The notes: generated from the sequence alone by a model not told the origin. Shown: positions 20,196 through 30,062, numbered from the stretch's first letter. The stretch: 64,000 nt of DNA from Micromonospora chokoriensis (GCF_000718555.1 NZ_JOAN01000006.1:215224-279223); one strand, 5' to 3'. Translations and numbers: made by a program.

Positions 20196-20720
20196 TCAGG
20201 AGCCGGCCCCCGGTCGACGTCGGCCGCCGGCCATTCCCAGCACGATCGCGGTGGCCACCAGCGCCACGCCACCGAGCACCAGTAGCGAGCCGGCGCCGCG
20301 ACCGCCGGCCATTCCGCCACCCCCGGTCGCCGGCCCCTTGCTGGGTGAGGCCATGTTCAACACGGTAAGCGTGGTCGACGAGGTCTCGCCGTTCTCGCAG
20401 CGCAGCTCGACCGGGTATTCACCGGCCGGCTTGTCCCGCGCAATGGTGACCCGCGCGGTCAGGAAGCCCTTGTCCGGCTTCAGGGTCTCGTGCCCGAACG
20501 CCTCGGAGTGCACGCTGGACTGCCGGTCGTTGTTGTCGTTGTCGCAGCTCGCCTTGATGTTGACCCGACTGCCGGCCTGGGCGCTGCTCGGTGTCACCTC
20601 GACGAAGACGTTCTCGCCGGCCTGCGCGGGTGCGACGGACAACAGGACGAACGCCCCGACGAGCCCCACAAGTGTCAGTACGGCCGAGAGCGCGCGGTTG
20701 ATCGTGCGGATTCCCTGCAT
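20196..20720 (-). CDS. Secreted membrane-tethered protein, probable sortase partner
   Basis: 174 aa. Signal peptide at residues about 1-34 ending APAQA, a beta-rich extracellular domain of about 95 residues (starting ENVFVEVTPSSAQAGSRVNI), a Gly-rich linker containing KGPATGGGG, then a C-terminal hydrophobic helix and the basic tail GGRRRPGAGS. That layout is the cell-wall sorting architecture, although the pentapeptide is not LPxTG or LAxTG. The ATG at 20718-20720 has GGGGGGA upstream; the longer open frame lacks a ribosome site. Adjacent to a class F sortase in the same operon. Extracellular role unknown. Confidence 0.8.
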   Translation of the reverse strand: MQGIRTINRALSAVLTLVGLVGAFVLLSVAPAQAGENVFVEVTPSSAQAGSRVNIKASCDNDNNDRQSSVHSEAFGHETLKPDKGFLTARVTIARDKPAGEYPVELRCENGETSSTTLTVLNMASPSKGPATGGGGMAGGRGAGSLLVLGGVALVATAIVLGMAGGRRRPGAGS

Positions 20721-20817
20721 GATTTCCCCCCAACCGGCGACGACCGCCGGAACCCTCCCCTGGGCACGCGCGCTGCTTTCCCGCTGGCGCGGGAGCAAAC
20801 CCGCAGGGTGGCAGGGG

Positions 20818-21264
20818 TCAGCGCGGGCGGGGGAGGGGGGTGATGGGCTGCCAGTTCAGCGGGGAGGAGAGGACCATCGTGCTCGACGGCTGGCCGTACG
20901 GGGCGAGCCGGTCGATGACCCCCTCGAACGCGCCGATCGAGCCGGCCGCCACCTTCAGCACGCTGCACGCGTCCCCGGTGATGCGGTGGATCTCCAGGAT
21001 CTCCGGCCAGCCGGCCACCGCCGGGTCGTGCAGGATGCAGCGCGCGCCGTAGCAGGACATTCGGATCAGCGCGATCACGGTACGGCCGGCGCGGCTCAGG
21101 TCGACATGGGCGTGGTAGCCGGTGATGACCCCGGTCTCCTCAAGCCTGCGGACCCGCTCCGCGACGGACGGGGGCGACAGGTGCACCCGCCGGGACAACT
21201 CGCTGAAGGAGAGCCGCGCGTCGGCCTGCAACTCGCGCAGCAGCGCCCAGTCCATGTCGTCCAC
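20818..21264 (-). CDS. kynR: Lrp/AsnC-family regulator of the kynurenine operon
   Basis: 148 aa. N-terminal winged helix-turn-helix (MDWALLRELQADARLSFSEL, then VHLSPPSVAERVRRLEETGVI) and a C-terminal RAM/ligand-binding beta-alpha domain (ITGDACSVLKVAAGSIGAFE). It is divergent from the tryptophan dioxygenase gene across 145 bp holding nested dyads, the arrangement known for Lrp-type KynR regulators in proteobacteria, which respond to kynurenine. By analogy it probably controls the operon and itself. The effector is inferred. A second ATG at 21255 is possible. Confidence 0.88.
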   Translation of the reverse strand: MDDMDWALLRELQADARLSFSELSRRVHLSPPSVAERVRRLEETGVITGYHAHVDLSRAGRTVIALIRMSCYGARCILHDPAVAGWPEILEIHRITGDACSVLKVAAGSIGAFEGVIDRLAPYGQPSSTMVLSSPLNWQPITPLPRPR

Positions 21265-21283
21265 GCTCAGACCTTACTTTCGT

Positions 21284-21313
21284 GAACCAACTTCGCCTAG
21301 TTGCCTTTGGTTC
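21284..21313. promoter_or_regulatory. Nested inverted repeats, candidate Lrp/AsnC operator
   Basis: GAACCAA (21284-21290) and TTGGTTC (21307-21313) form a perfect 7-bp inverted repeat with a 16-bp spacer. Inside it, CAACT (21288-21292) and AGTTG (21299-21303) form a second dyad. The site is 20 bp ahead of the regulator start and about 97 bp ahead of kynA, suited to both autoregulation and operon control. Confidence 0.7.
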
Positions 21314-21409
21314 GCCAGGAGAAGGCGGCGAGAGCCGTTGATTCGGCATTCCGCAGGCCGATCCGACCGCGAGATCATGACGTCGGCTAGTCCGGGGAGG
21401 GAGAACGAG

Positions 21410-22315
21410 ATGGTGGATCAGACGCAGCGGTGGGCGCCGAACCGCCGCGCCGCGGTGCGACCGGTGACTCCCGGGCAGCGTGCGGCACAGGCGGAGCGCA
21501 CCGGTGGCGAGCCGACGCTGGAGTTCGCCGACAGGGTGCCGTACGACGCGTACGTGCAGGCCAGCGCCCTGCACAAGATGCAGCACCCACTCAGCAGCGA
21601 CCCGGGCGAGATGTCCTTCCTGATGGTCAGCCAGATCATGGAGCTGTACTTCGGGTTGACCTGCCACGAGCTGCGGGAGACTCAGCGGCTGATCCGCGCC
21701 GACCAGATCTGGGCGGCGCTGGCCCCGCTGGGCCGAGCCAAGCTGCACCTGGAAGGGCTCAACGCCGCCTGGCATGGCCTGCGCTGGATGAGCCCGGCCG
21801 ACTTCAACCGGTTCCGCAACCTGCTCGGCGAAGCCTCCGGCTTCCAGTCGGCGATGTACCGGCAGTTGGAGTTCCTGCTCGGGTTGCGCGACCCGATGTT
21901 GATCCGCCCGTTCCGCCGGCAGCCCGAGGTGCACGCCGAGCTGAGCGCCGCGCTGACCACCCCGAGCCTCTGGGACGACGTCCTCGCCCTGCTCGCCCGC
22001 AACGGCTTCGACCTCCCCGCCGACCTGCTCGACCGGGACCTGGCCGCCGAGCACGAGCCGCAGCCGTTGGTCGAGGCGGCCTGGGTACGGATCTACGACG
22101 ACCTGAGCCCGGACAACCACCTGCGGCTGCTCGGCGAGGCGCTGAGCGCGGTCGCCGAGGAGTTCGGTGACTGGCGCTGGAACCACGTCAAGGCGGTGCA
22201 GCGGACGATGGGTGCCAAGGTCGGCAGCGGCGGCTCCGCCGGCCTGGCGTGGTTGCAGCGCAGCATGGCCCGGGTGGTCTTCCCGGAGCTGTGGTCGGCC
22301 CGCACCGCGATGTGA
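21410..22315 (+). CDS. kynA: Tryptophan 2,3-dioxygenase
   Basis: Haem dioxygenase that opens the indole ring of L-tryptophan to N-formylkynurenine, step 1 of the pathway. 301 aa. Motifs: DRVPYDAYVQASALHKMQHP (haem/substrate pocket), MSFLMVSQIMELYFGLTCHELRE, SGFQSAMYRQLEFLLG, and the C-terminal HVKAVQRTMGAKVGSGGSAG, whose His is the proximal haem ligand. The ATG at 21410 follows GGGGAGGGAG; an earlier in-frame ATG at 21377 lacks a ribosome site. First gene of the operon opposite the Lrp-type regulator. Confidence 0.96.
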   Translation: MVDQTQRWAPNRRAAVRPVTPGQRAAQAERTGGEPTLEFADRVPYDAYVQASALHKMQHPLSSDPGEMSFLMVSQIMELYFGLTCHELRETQRLIRADQIWAALAPLGRAKLHLEGLNAAWHGLRWMSPADFNRFRNLLGEASGFQSAMYRQLEFLLGLRDPMLIRPFRRQPEVHAELSAALTTPSLWDDVLALLARNGFDLPADLLDRDLAAEHEPQPLVEAAWVRIYDDLSPDNHLRLLGEALSAVAEEFGDWRWNHVKAVQRTMGAKVGSGGSAGLAWLQRSMARVVFPELWSARTAM

Positions 22316-22334
22316 CCGGAGAGCGAGAAGAAGC

Positions 22335-23645
22335 ATGACGAACCCAGAAGCTGAGCTGCTGGGCTTCGCCGCTGGCGAAGCGCAGGCGCACCGCCTCGAC
22401 GAGGCCGACCCCGGCCACCGGCACCTGTTCCACGTGCCACCGGCCGACGGCGGCGACCACCCCGAGTCGGCGTACCTGGCCGGCAACTCGCTCGGCCTGC
22501 AGCCTCGGGCCACCCGTGACGAACTCCTGGCGGACCTGGACGCCTGGGGGCGGCTCGGCGTGGAGGGGCACCTGGAGGCGGAGCGCGCCTGGCTGCCGTA
22601 CCACGAGTTGTTGACCGCGCCGGCCGCGCGACTGGTCGGCGCCCGGCCCGCGGAGACCGTGGTGATGAACTCGCTCACGGTCAACCTGCACCTGCTGATG
22701 GTGAGTTTCTACCGCCCGGCCGGCGCGCGCACCCGCATCGTCATCGAGGACGCCGCGTTCCCCTCGGACAGCTACGCCGTGCGCAGCCAGGCCCGGTTCC
22801 ACGGCCTGGACCCGGACGACACAGTGGTCCGGCTGCGGCCGCGCGCGGGTGAGGACGCCCTGCGCACCGAGGACGTGACCGACTACCTGGCCGCCGAGGG
22901 CGACCGGGTGGCGTTGCTGCTGCTCGGCGGGGTCAACTACCTCACCGGCGAGTTGCTGGACATCCCGGCGATCACGGCCGCAGGGCGGGCCGCCGGCGCG
23001 GTGGTCGGTTGGGACCTGGCGCACGCGGTCGGCAACGTGCCGCTGGCCCTGCACGACTGGGATGTCGACTTCGCCGCGTGGTGCTCCTACAAGTACCTGA
23101 ACTCCGGCCCGGGTGCCCTGGCCGGTGTCTTCGTGCACGAGCGGCACCTCGGCGATGAGAGCCTGCCTCGCTTCGAGGGGTGGTGGAGCACCGCGGCGGC
23201 GACCCGGTTCGAGATGACGCCGGTGTCCCGGCCACCAGCCACGGTGGAGGCCTGGCAGATCTCCAACCCGCCGATCTTCGCGATGGGCCCGGTGCGTACC
23301 TCGCTGGAGCTGTTCGACGCCGTCGGGATGACCGCGCTGCGGGCCCGCAGCCAGCGCCTCACCGGCTGGCTGGAGTCACTGCTCGACGAGGTCGTCGCGG
23401 ACCGGCCGCTGCGCGTGGTCACCCCGCGCGACCCGGCCCGGCGAGGCTGCCAGCTCTCCGTGCGGATCGGTGCCGGCAGCGCCGCCGAGCTGACCAAACG
23501 CCTTCGGTACGAACACGGCGTCATCGCCGACGCCCGCGAACCGGACGTCGTCCGCTTCGCCCCGGTGCCGCTCTACTCCACGTACCTGGACTGCTGGCGG
23601 GCCGCGGCGGCGCTCGCCGCGACCGTCGGTCAGGTGACCCGGTGA
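22335..23645 (+). CDS. kynU: Kynureninase
   Basis: PLP enzyme, 436 aa, cleaving (3-hydroxy)kynurenine to (3-hydroxy)anthranilate and alanine. Signature sequence AYLAGNSLGLQPRATRDEL at the N terminus, MNSLTVNLHLLMVSFYRP, the Asp in VGWDLAHAVGNVPL, and the PLP Lys in WCSYKYLNSGPG. The RFEGWWST segment is also conserved. GAGCGAGAAG precedes the ATG. The last bases overlap the next gene (GTGA). Because a monooxygenase gene follows, the physiological substrate is probably 3-hydroxykynurenine. Confidence 0.97.
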   Translation: MTNPEAELLGFAAGEAQAHRLDEADPGHRHLFHVPPADGGDHPESAYLAGNSLGLQPRATRDELLADLDAWGRLGVEGHLEAERAWLPYHELLTAPAARLVGARPAETVVMNSLTVNLHLLMVSFYRPAGARTRIVIEDAAFPSDSYAVRSQARFHGLDPDDTVVRLRPRAGEDALRTEDVTDYLAAEGDRVALLLLGGVNYLTGELLDIPAITAAGRAAGAVVGWDLAHAVGNVPLALHDWDVDFAAWCSYKYLNSGPGALAGVFVHERHLGDESLPRFEGWWSTAAATRFEMTPVSRPPATVEAWQISNPPIFAMGPVRTSLELFDAVGMTALRARSQRLTGWLESLLDEVVADRPLRVVTPRDPARRGCQLSVRIGAGSAAELTKRLRYEHGVIADAREPDVVRFAPVPLYSTYLDCWRAAAALAATVGQVTR

Positions 23646-24979
23646 CCGCGCGGCGCGACGAGATCGCGATCATCGGTGCGGGGCTGGCCGGCTGTCTGGC
23701 CGCCTGTTTCCTGGCTCGGCGCGGCTACCCGGTGGCCCTCTACGAGCGCCGGTCCGACCCGCGGGCCGGCACCGCTGAGCGAGGTCGCTCGATCAACCTG
23801 GCGCTCTCCGAGCGTGGCCTGGACGCGTTGCGCCGGATCGGGCTGGCCGAGCAGGTGATGACCGACGCGCTGCCGATGCGCGGCCGGATGATCCACCCGG
23901 TCGAGGGCGAGCAGCAGTTCCAGTCGTACAGCGCGGCCGGCGACCGGGCGATCAACTCGATCAGCCGGGGTGCGCTCAACAACGCCCTGCTGGACGAGGC
24001 TGCCGCGTTGCCCGGGGTGCGGGTCGTCTTCGACCACCGGCTGGTCGGGCTCGACCCGACCGACGGCGCGCTGAGCTTCGAGACTCCGCAGGGCCCGGTC
24101 GCGGCCAAGGCGTCGGTCGTGCTGGGCGCCGACGGCGCCGGCTCCGCGGTGCGCGGGCAACTGCTGGCGTACGGGCTGCTGGACGAGAGCGTGGACTTCC
24201 TCGACTACGGCTACAAGGAGCTGACGATTCAGCCGCTGGGCGGGGACTTCGCCCTGGATCCGGACGCGCTGCACATCTGGCCGCGCGGCACCTCGATGAT
24301 GATCGCGTTGCCGAACCCGGACCGCTCCTTCACCTGCACGCTGTTCTGGCCCAACGACGGTGCCGGCAGCTTCGCCTCGCTGACCAGCCCGGCGGAGATC
24401 GAACGGCACTTCACCGAGCACTACCCGGACGTGGTGCCGCTGGCCCCGAACCTGGTCGACGACTACCAGCACAACCCGGTCGGCGTGCTCGGGACGGTGC
24501 GCTGCACCCCCTGGCAGGTCAACGGGAAGGTCGGCCTGCTCGGCGACGCGGCGCACGCCATCGTGCCGTTCTACGGCCAGGGCGCCAACTGCGCCTTCGA
24601 GGACGTGGTCGAGTTGGACCGTTGCCTGGACGAGTGCGCCGACGACTGGATGGCGGCGCTGCCGCTGTTCCAGCGCCGCCGACAGGAGAACGCCGAGGCC
24701 ATCGCGACGATGGCGCTTACCAACTTCGTGGAGATGCGGGACAAGGTCGCCTCCCCGATCTTCCAGACCCGGCGGCGGGTGGAGCACGCACTGGAACGCG
24801 CACTGCCCGGCCGGTACGTTTCGCAGTACGAGCTGGTGTCGTTCTCCACCACTCCGTACGCCCAGGTGCGTCGCCGGGTCCGCCGACAGCACCGGGTGCT
24901 CGGGGCGGTCGTCGGTGGGGCCGCGCTGCTGCTGGTCGGCGCGATCGGCGCGGCACTGAGCCGAGGGAGGCGCGGATGA
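23642..24979 (+). CDS. kmo: Kynurenine 3-monooxygenase
   Basis: FAD/NADPH hydroxylase, 445 aa, making 3-hydroxykynurenine. N-terminal GAGLAGCLAACFLARRG (FAD ADP-binding), ERGRSINLALSERG, then the second FAD motif GLLGDAAHAIVPFYGQGANCAFED. A C-terminal hydrophobic segment (VLGAVVGGAALLLVGAIGAAL) followed by a basic tail resembles the membrane anchor known in eukaryotic KMO, so this enzyme may be membrane-associated. GTG start overlaps kynU; its stop overlaps the dehydrogenase gene (ATGA). Confidence 0.96.
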   Translation: MTARRDEIAIIGAGLAGCLAACFLARRGYPVALYERRSDPRAGTAERGRSINLALSERGLDALRRIGLAEQVMTDALPMRGRMIHPVEGEQQFQSYSAAGDRAINSISRGALNNALLDEAAALPGVRVVFDHRLVGLDPTDGALSFETPQGPVAAKASVVLGADGAGSAVRGQLLAYGLLDESVDFLDYGYKELTIQPLGGDFALDPDALHIWPRGTSMMIALPNPDRSFTCTLFWPNDGAGSFASLTSPAEIERHFTEHYPDVVPLAPNLVDDYQHNPVGVLGTVRCTPWQVNGKVGLLGDAAHAIVPFYGQGANCAFEDVVELDRCLDECADDWMAALPLFQRRRQENAEAIATMALTNFVEMRDKVASPIFQTRRRVEHALERALPGRYVSQYELVSFSTTPYAQVRRRVRRQHRVLGAVVGGAALLLVGAIGAALSRGRRG

Positions 24980-26484
24980 CCGGCAACTGGGATCCCCGAC
25001 TGATGACCGGCCACGCGCCGGCTGGGCCGCAACTGTTGCGCAACTTCGTCGCCGGTGAGTTCGTCGACGGTGGGTCGACGTTCACCAAGGCCAGCCCGGT
25101 CACCGGGGAGCAGGTCTTCGAGGTGGTCGAGGCGTCGCGGTCCACGGTGGACGACGCGGTCGCCGCCGCCCGGGCGGCGCTGCGGGGGCCGTGGGGCCGA
25201 ATGGGCGAGCGCGAGCGCGCCGAGGTGCTGCGCCGGGTCGCCGACGAGTTGGAGCGCCGCTTCGACGACCTGGTCACCGCCGAGGTCGCCGACACCGGCA
25301 AGTCCATCTCCCAGGCCCGCACGCTGGACATCCCTCGCGGCGCGGCGAACTTCCGGGCGTTCGCGGAGATCGTGGCGACCGCCCCCACCGAGTCGTTCAC
25401 GACGGTCACCCCGACCGGCGGCCGGGCGCTCAACTACGCGCTGCGCAAGCCGGTCGGCGTGGTCGCGGTCATCGTGCCGTGGAACCTGCCGCTGCTGCTG
25501 CTCACCTGGAAGGTGGCTCCGGCGCTGGCCTGCGGCAACGCCGTCGTGGTCAAGCCCAGCGAGGAGACTCCCGCCTCGGCGACGCTGCTCGCCGAGGTGA
25601 TGGCCGCCGCTGGCGTACCGGCCGGGGTGTTCAACCTGGTGCACGGGTTCGGGCCGGAGTCGGCGGGCGAGTTCCTCACCCGCCACCCGGGCGTCGACGC
25701 GATCACCTTCACCGGCGAGTCGGCCACCGGCGGCGCGATCATGCGGGCCGCCGCCGACGGGGTGAAGGCGGTCAGCTTCGAACTCGGCGGCAAGAACGCC
25801 GGCCTGGTCTTCGCCGACGCGGACCTGGATGCGGCGGTGGCCGGCTCGGTGCGGTCCAGCTTTACCAACGGCGGGCAGGTGTGCCTCTGCACCGAGCGCA
25901 TCTACGTGCAGCGTCCGGTCTTCGAGGAGTTCACCGCCCGGCTGGCGAAGCGGGCCGGCGAGCTGGCGTACGGCTGGCCGACCGACGAGGCCACCGCCAC
26001 CATGCCGCTGATCTCCCACCAGCATCGGGCGAAGGTGCTCGGCGCGTACGAGCTGGCCCGATCCGAGGGCGCCGAGGTGCTCATCGGCGGCGGCACGCCC
26101 ACCTTCGGCGACACTCGCGACGGCGGGTCGTACGTGCAGCCGACCGTGCTCACCGGGCTCGGCCCGGACGCCCGCACCAACCGGGAGGAGATCTTCGGCC
26201 CGGTGGTGCACGTCGCGCCGTTCGACACCGAGGACGAGGCGTACGCCCTGGCGAACGGCACCGAGTACGGCCTCGCGGCGACCGTGTGGACTCGGGACGT
26301 GGGCGTCGCGCACCGGGCCGGCGCCCGGTTGGACGCCGGCATCGTCTGGGTCAACACCTGGTTCCTGCGCGACCTGCGCACCCCGTTCGGTGGGGTGAAG
26401 GCGTCCGGCATCGGTCGCGAGGGCGGCGTGCACTCGCTGAACTTCTACTCCGAACTCACTAACGTCTGCGTGGACCTGTCGTGA
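24976..26484 (+). CDS. amnC: 2-Aminomuconic 6-semialdehyde dehydrogenase
   Basis: NAD-dependent aldehyde dehydrogenase, 502 aa. Motifs: VIVPWNLPLLLLTWKVAPALACGNAVVVKPSE (cofactor site), FTGESATGGAIM, FELGGKN (catalytic Glu), and GGQVCLCTERI with the catalytic Cys. This position between monooxygenase and hydratase, with the other pathway genes, points to oxidation of 2-aminomuconate semialdehyde to 2-aminomuconate; family-level sequence alone also fits 2-hydroxymuconate semialdehyde. Overlaps kmo by 4 bases. Confidence 0.92.
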   Translation: MTGNWDPRLMTGHAPAGPQLLRNFVAGEFVDGGSTFTKASPVTGEQVFEVVEASRSTVDDAVAAARAALRGPWGRMGERERAEVLRRVADELERRFDDLVTAEVADTGKSISQARTLDIPRGAANFRAFAEIVATAPTESFTTVTPTGGRALNYALRKPVGVVAVIVPWNLPLLLLTWKVAPALACGNAVVVKPSEETPASATLLAEVMAAAGVPAGVFNLVHGFGPESAGEFLTRHPGVDAITFTGESATGGAIMRAAADGVKAVSFELGGKNAGLVFADADLDAAVAGSVRSSFTNGGQVCLCTERIYVQRPVFEEFTARLAKRAGELAYGWPTDEATATMPLISHQHRAKVLGAYELARSEGAEVLIGGGTPTFGDTRDGGSYVQPTVLTGLGPDARTNREEIFGPVVHVAPFDTEDEAYALANGTEYGLAATVWTRDVGVAHRAGARLDAGIVWVNTWFLRDLRTPFGGVKASGIGREGGVHSLNFYSELTNVCVDLS

Positions 26485-26504
26485 GCCATAGCGAGGGAGC
26501 AGGC

Positions 26505-27302
26505 ATGGAAGCTGACATCGAGGCCGCCAACCGGGAGCTGGCGGACGCCCGCAGCACCGGCAAGCCGTGCGCCCCGCTTCGGGGCCGGTTGCTGCCGGAG
26601 GGCGACGTCGAGTCCGCGTACCGGGTGCAGCAGCTCCAGGCGCGGGCCTGGCAGGGCCGTGGCGAACGCCGGGTCGGCGCGAAGATCGGGCTGACCTCCC
26701 GGGCCGTGCAGGAGGCCTTCGGGGTGTTCCAGCCAGACTTCGGCATGCTGACCGACGCCATGGCGGTCGGCGATGGGGTGGAGGTGCCCATCGACCGGCT
26801 GCTCCAGCCGCGGGTCGAGGCGGAGATCGCCTTCGTGCTCGACAAGGACCTGCCGAACCCGCAGCTCACGACTGTCGACCTGATCCGCGCGGTCGACCAC
26901 GTGCTGCCGGCGATCGAGATCGTCGACTCGCGGATCGCCGCCTGGGACATCTCCATCGTGGACACCGTCGCCGACAACGCCTCCAGCGGGCTTTTCGTGC
27001 TCGGCACCACGCCGCGCCGGCTCGCCGACGTCGACCTGCGACTGTGCGGAATGGTGCTGGAGCAAGCCGGCGAGCCGGTCTCGGTGGGCGCGGGCGCGGC
27101 CTGCCTGGGCAATCCGCTGCACGCCCTGCAGTGGCTGGCCGGCACCCTGGCGCGCGCCGGTGACCCGCTGCGCGCCGGGGACGTGGTGCTCTCCGGGGCG
27201 CTCGGCCCGATGGTGCCGGTCACCCCGGGTGCCGCGTACGAGGCCCGGATCTCCGGCCTCGGCTCGGTGCGGACATCCTTCAGCGACAGGGGCGGCGAGT
27301 GA
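26505..27302 (+). CDS. 2-Keto-4-pentenoate hydratase
   Basis: 265 aa. Hydrates 2-oxopent-4-enoate to 4-hydroxy-2-oxovalerate. Motifs: [39 protein letters not shown] (metal-ligand Glu residues), [18 protein letters not shown], and [19 protein letters not shown] 26505 has GAGGGAG 6 bases upstream; an in-frame GTG at 26481 overlapping the dehydrogenase gene is the alternative. It is a paralogue of the decarboxylase encoded at 29289, as usual in meta-cleavage operons. Confidence 0.92.
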   Translation: MEADIEAANRELADARSTGKPCAPLRGRLLPEGDVESAYRVQQLQARAWQGRGERRVGAKIGLTSRAVQEAFGVFQPDFGMLTDAMAVGDGVEVPIDRLLQPRVEAEIAFVLDKDLPNPQLTTVDLIRAVDHVLPAIEIVDSRIAAWDISIVDTVADNASSGLFVLGTTPRRLADVDLRLCGMVLEQAGEPVSVGAGAACLGNPLHALQWLAGTLARAGDPLRAGDVVLSGALGPMVPVTPGAAYEARISGLGSVRTSFSDRGGE

Positions 27303-28234
27303 CCACTAACGTGGCGGTGCTGGGATCGGGAAACATCGGCACCGACCTGATGATCAAGGTGCTGCGGCTGAGTGAGAGTCTGCGGATGGTGGCGATGGCC
27401 GGCATCGACCCGGCCTCCGACGGCCTGGCGCGCGCTCGCCGGCTCGGCGTCGCCACCACCGCCGGCGGCGTGGACGGGCTGGTGGCGCTGCCCGAGTTCG
27501 CCGACGTCGAGCTGGTCTTCGACGCTACCTCGGCCGGCGCGCACCGACGCCACGACGAGGTGCTGCGCGCGCACGGCCGCACGGTGGTCGACCTGACCCC
27601 GGCCGCGCTTGGCCCGTACGTGGTGCCACCGGTCAACCTCGACGAGCACCTGCACGAGCCGAACGTCAACATGGTGACCTGCGGTGGGCAGGCGACGGTG
27701 CCGATCGTCGCTGCGGTACGCCGGGTCACCCCGGTGGCGTACGGCGAGATCGTCGCCTCGATCGCGTCGAAGTCGGCTGGTCCGGGCACCCGGGCCAACA
27801 TCGACGAGTTCACCGAGACCACGGCCCGGGCCATCGAGGTGGTCGGCGGGGCCGAGCGGGGCAAAGCGATCATCGTGTTGAACCCGGCGGACCCGCCGCT
27901 GCTCATGCGGGACACCGTCTACTGCCTCTGCCCGGACGCCGACGCCGACACCGACGCCATCGCCGCCTCGGTGGCGGAGATGGTGGCGGCCGTGCAGGAG
28001 TACGTCCCCGGCTACCGGCTCAAGCAGGACGTGCAGTTCGACCGGGTCGAGGCGTACCTGCCGACGCTCGGGCGGCGACTCACCGCCCTGCAGGTGTCGG
28101 TCTTCCTGGAGGTCTCCGGCGCCGGGCACTACCTGCCCGCGTACGCCGGGAACCTGGACATCATGACCTCGGCCGCGCTGCGCACCGCGGAGCGGCTGGT
28201 CGCCCTGCGTGCTTCGGAGGTGGCCGCGCCATGA
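27299..28234 (+). CDS. mhpF: Acetaldehyde dehydrogenase (acetylating)
   Basis: 311 aa. Converts acetaldehyde, NAD and CoA to acetyl-CoA, usually in a channelling complex with the aldolase next to it. Motifs: NAD-binding [27 protein letters not shown], and [13 protein letters not shown] with the catalytic Cys. C-terminal [23 protein letters not shown] is also typical. GTG start overlaps the hydratase stop; its stop overlaps the aldolase start. Confidence 0.96.
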   Translation: MTTNVAVLGSGNIGTDLMIKVLRLSESLRMVAMAGIDPASDGLARARRLGVATTAGGVDGLVALPEFADVELVFDATSAGAHRRHDEVLRAHGRTVVDLTPAALGPYVVPPVNLDEHLHEPNVNMVTCGGQATVPIVAAVRRVTPVAYGEIVASIASKSAGPGTRANIDEFTETTARAIEVVGGAERGKAIIVLNPADPPLLMRDTVYCLCPDADADTDAIAASVAEMVAAVQEYVPGYRLKQDVQFDRVEAYLPTLGRRLTALQVSVFLEVSGAGHYLPAYAGNLDIMTSAALRTAERLVALRASEVAAP

Positions 28235-29292
28235 CCGACCTGTACATCCAGGACGTGACGCTGCGCGACGGCATGCACGCCATCGCCCATCAGTACACCG
28301 TCGAGCAGGTACGTGCCATCGCCGCCGCGCTGGACGCCGCCGGGGTGGCCGCCATCGAGGTGGCGCACGGTGACGGGCTCGCCGGTTCCAGCGTCAACTA
28401 CGGCCACGGCGCCGCCAGCGACGCCGAGTGGATCTCCGCGGCCGCCGAGGTGCTGACCACGGCGAAGCTGACCACCCTGCTGCTGCCGGGCATCGGCACC
28501 ATCGCCGACCTGAAGGCCGCGAAGGCGCTCGGGGTGACGAGCGTCCGGATCGCCACCCACTGCACGGAGGCGGACATCTCCGCCCAGCACATCTCCTGGG
28601 CCCGGGAGAACGGCATGGACGTGGCCGGGTTCCTGATGATGTCGCACATGAACGACGCGACCGGGCTGGCCGGGCAGGCCAAGCTCATGGAGTCGTACGG
28701 GGCGCACTGCGTCTACGTCACCGACTCCGGCGGCCGGCTGTTGATGTCCGACGTGGCGCAGCGGGTCGACGCGTACCGGCAGGTCCTCGCCCCGGAGACG
28801 CAGATCGGCATCCACGCCCACCACAACCTGTCGCTCGGGGTGGCCAACAGCGTGCTCGCCGTCGAGCACGGTCGGGTCACCGGCTCCGCGCCGGTCGGCC
28901 CCGACGCGGCGCACGGCCGGACCGTCCGCGTCGACGCCTCCCTCGCCGGCATGGGCGCGGGCGCCGGAAACGCCCCGCTGGAGGTCTTCGTCGCGGTCGC
29001 CGAGCTGCACGGCTGGAAGCACGGCTGCGACGTGTTCGCGCTGATGGACGCCGCCGACGACATCGTTCGCCCGCTCCAGGACCGGCCGGTCCAGGTGGAC
29101 CGCGAGACGCTCTCCCTGGGATACGCCGGGGTCTACTCCAGCTTCCTGCGGCACGCCGAACGGGCCTCCACGAAGTACGGAGTAGACGTCCGGTCGATCC
29201 TGGTCGAGCTGGGCCGCCGCCGGATGGTCGGTGGCCAGGAGGACATGATCGTGGACGTGGCACTCGACCTGGCCGAAAAGGAGCCCTCATGA
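28231..29292 (+). CDS. mhpE: 4-Hydroxy-2-oxovalerate aldolase
   Basis: 353 aa TIM-barrel metalloenzyme splitting 4-hydroxy-2-oxovalerate into pyruvate and acetaldehyde; partner of the acylating dehydrogenase. Visible: [16 protein letters not shown] (catalytic region), the GHG motif in [22 protein letters not shown], and metal ligands in [16 protein letters not shown]-terminal communication domain present ([27 protein letters not shown]). Overlaps both neighbours by 4 bases. Confidence 0.97.
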   Translation: MTDLYIQDVTLRDGMHAIAHQYTVEQVRAIAAALDAAGVAAIEVAHGDGLAGSSVNYGHGAASDAEWISAAAEVLTTAKLTTLLLPGIGTIADLKAAKALGVTSVRIATHCTEADISAQHISWARENGMDVAGFLMMSHMNDATGLAGQAKLMESYGAHCVYVTDSGGRLLMSDVAQRVDAYRQVLAPETQIGIHAHHNLSLGVANSVLAVEHGRVTGSAPVGPDAAHGRTVRVDASLAGMGAGAGNAPLEVFVAVAELHGWKHGCDVFALMDAADDIVRPLQDRPVQVDRETLSLGYAGVYSSFLRHAERASTKYGVDVRSILVELGRRRMVGGQEDMIVDVALDLAEKEPS

Positions 29293-30062
29293 TCGGCGTG
29301 GACATCACCGGGATCGCCGACAAGCTGGGCGCGGCGGCCGACACGGCCACCGCGATCCCGCAACTCGCCGCCGAGATCGGCCTCGACGTGGACACCGCGT
29401 ACGCCGTGCAGGCCGCGCTGCTGCAACGCCGGCTGAACGCCGGTGAGCGGTTGGTCGGGTTGAAGATGGGGCTGACCAGCAGGGCGAAGATGGCCCAGGT
29501 CGGCGTGGACGAGGTGATCTGGGGGCGGCTCACCAACGCGATGCGGGTGCCCGACGGCGGTGCCGTCGACCCGACCGCGTACATCCACCCCCGGGTCGAG
29601 CCGGAGGTGGCGTTCCTGCTGGACCGGCTGCCCGAGCCGGGCGAGCCGGTCGGTGACTTCGCCACGGCGGTCCGCGCGGTCGCCCCGGCCATCGAGTTGA
29701 TCGACTCCCGGTACGCGGACTTCCGCTTCTCGCTGCCGGACGTCATCGCGGACAACACCTCGGCCGCTGCCTTCGTGATCGGGCCGTGGTCGCCGGTGCC
29801 GGCGGGGCTGGACAATCTGGGCGTGCTGCTGGAGGTCGACGGCCGGGTGGCGCAGGTCGGCTCGACGGCGGCGATCCTCGGTGATCCGCGCCGGGCCCTC
29901 GACGAGGGCATCCGGTTGGCGGGTCGGCACGGGGTGCGGTTGGAGTCGGGCTGGGTCTTCCTTGCCGGTGCCGCTACGGCCGCTGTGCCGCTGCGTCCCG
30001 GTGCCCACGTCCGTGCGGTCGTGGAGAAGCTCGGCACGGCGTCACTTCGGGCCTCGTCGTGA
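29289..30062 (+). CDS. 2-Oxo-3-hexenedioate (4-oxalocrotonate) decarboxylase
   Basis: 257 aa, same fold as the hydratase at 26505. Motifs [35 protein letters not shown] (metal Glu residues), [17 protein letters not shown] and [16 protein letters not shown]. Expected to turn 2-oxo-3-hexenedioate (made by deamination of 2-aminomuconate) into 2-oxopent-4-enoate. Start ATG overlaps the aldolase stop and the gene's stop overlaps the next GTG. Confidence 0.92.
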   Translation: MIGVDITGIADKLGAAADTATAIPQLAAEIGLDVDTAYAVQAALLQRRLNAGERLVGLKMGLTSRAKMAQVGVDEVIWGRLTNAMRVPDGGAVDPTAYIHPRVEPEVAFLLDRLPEPGEPVGDFATAVRAVAPAIELIDSRYADFRFSLPDVIADNTSAAAFVIGPWSPVPAGLDNLGVLLEVDGRVAQVGSTAAILGDPRRALDEGIRLAGRHGVRLESGWVFLAGAATAAVPLRPGAHVRAVVEKLGTASLRASS

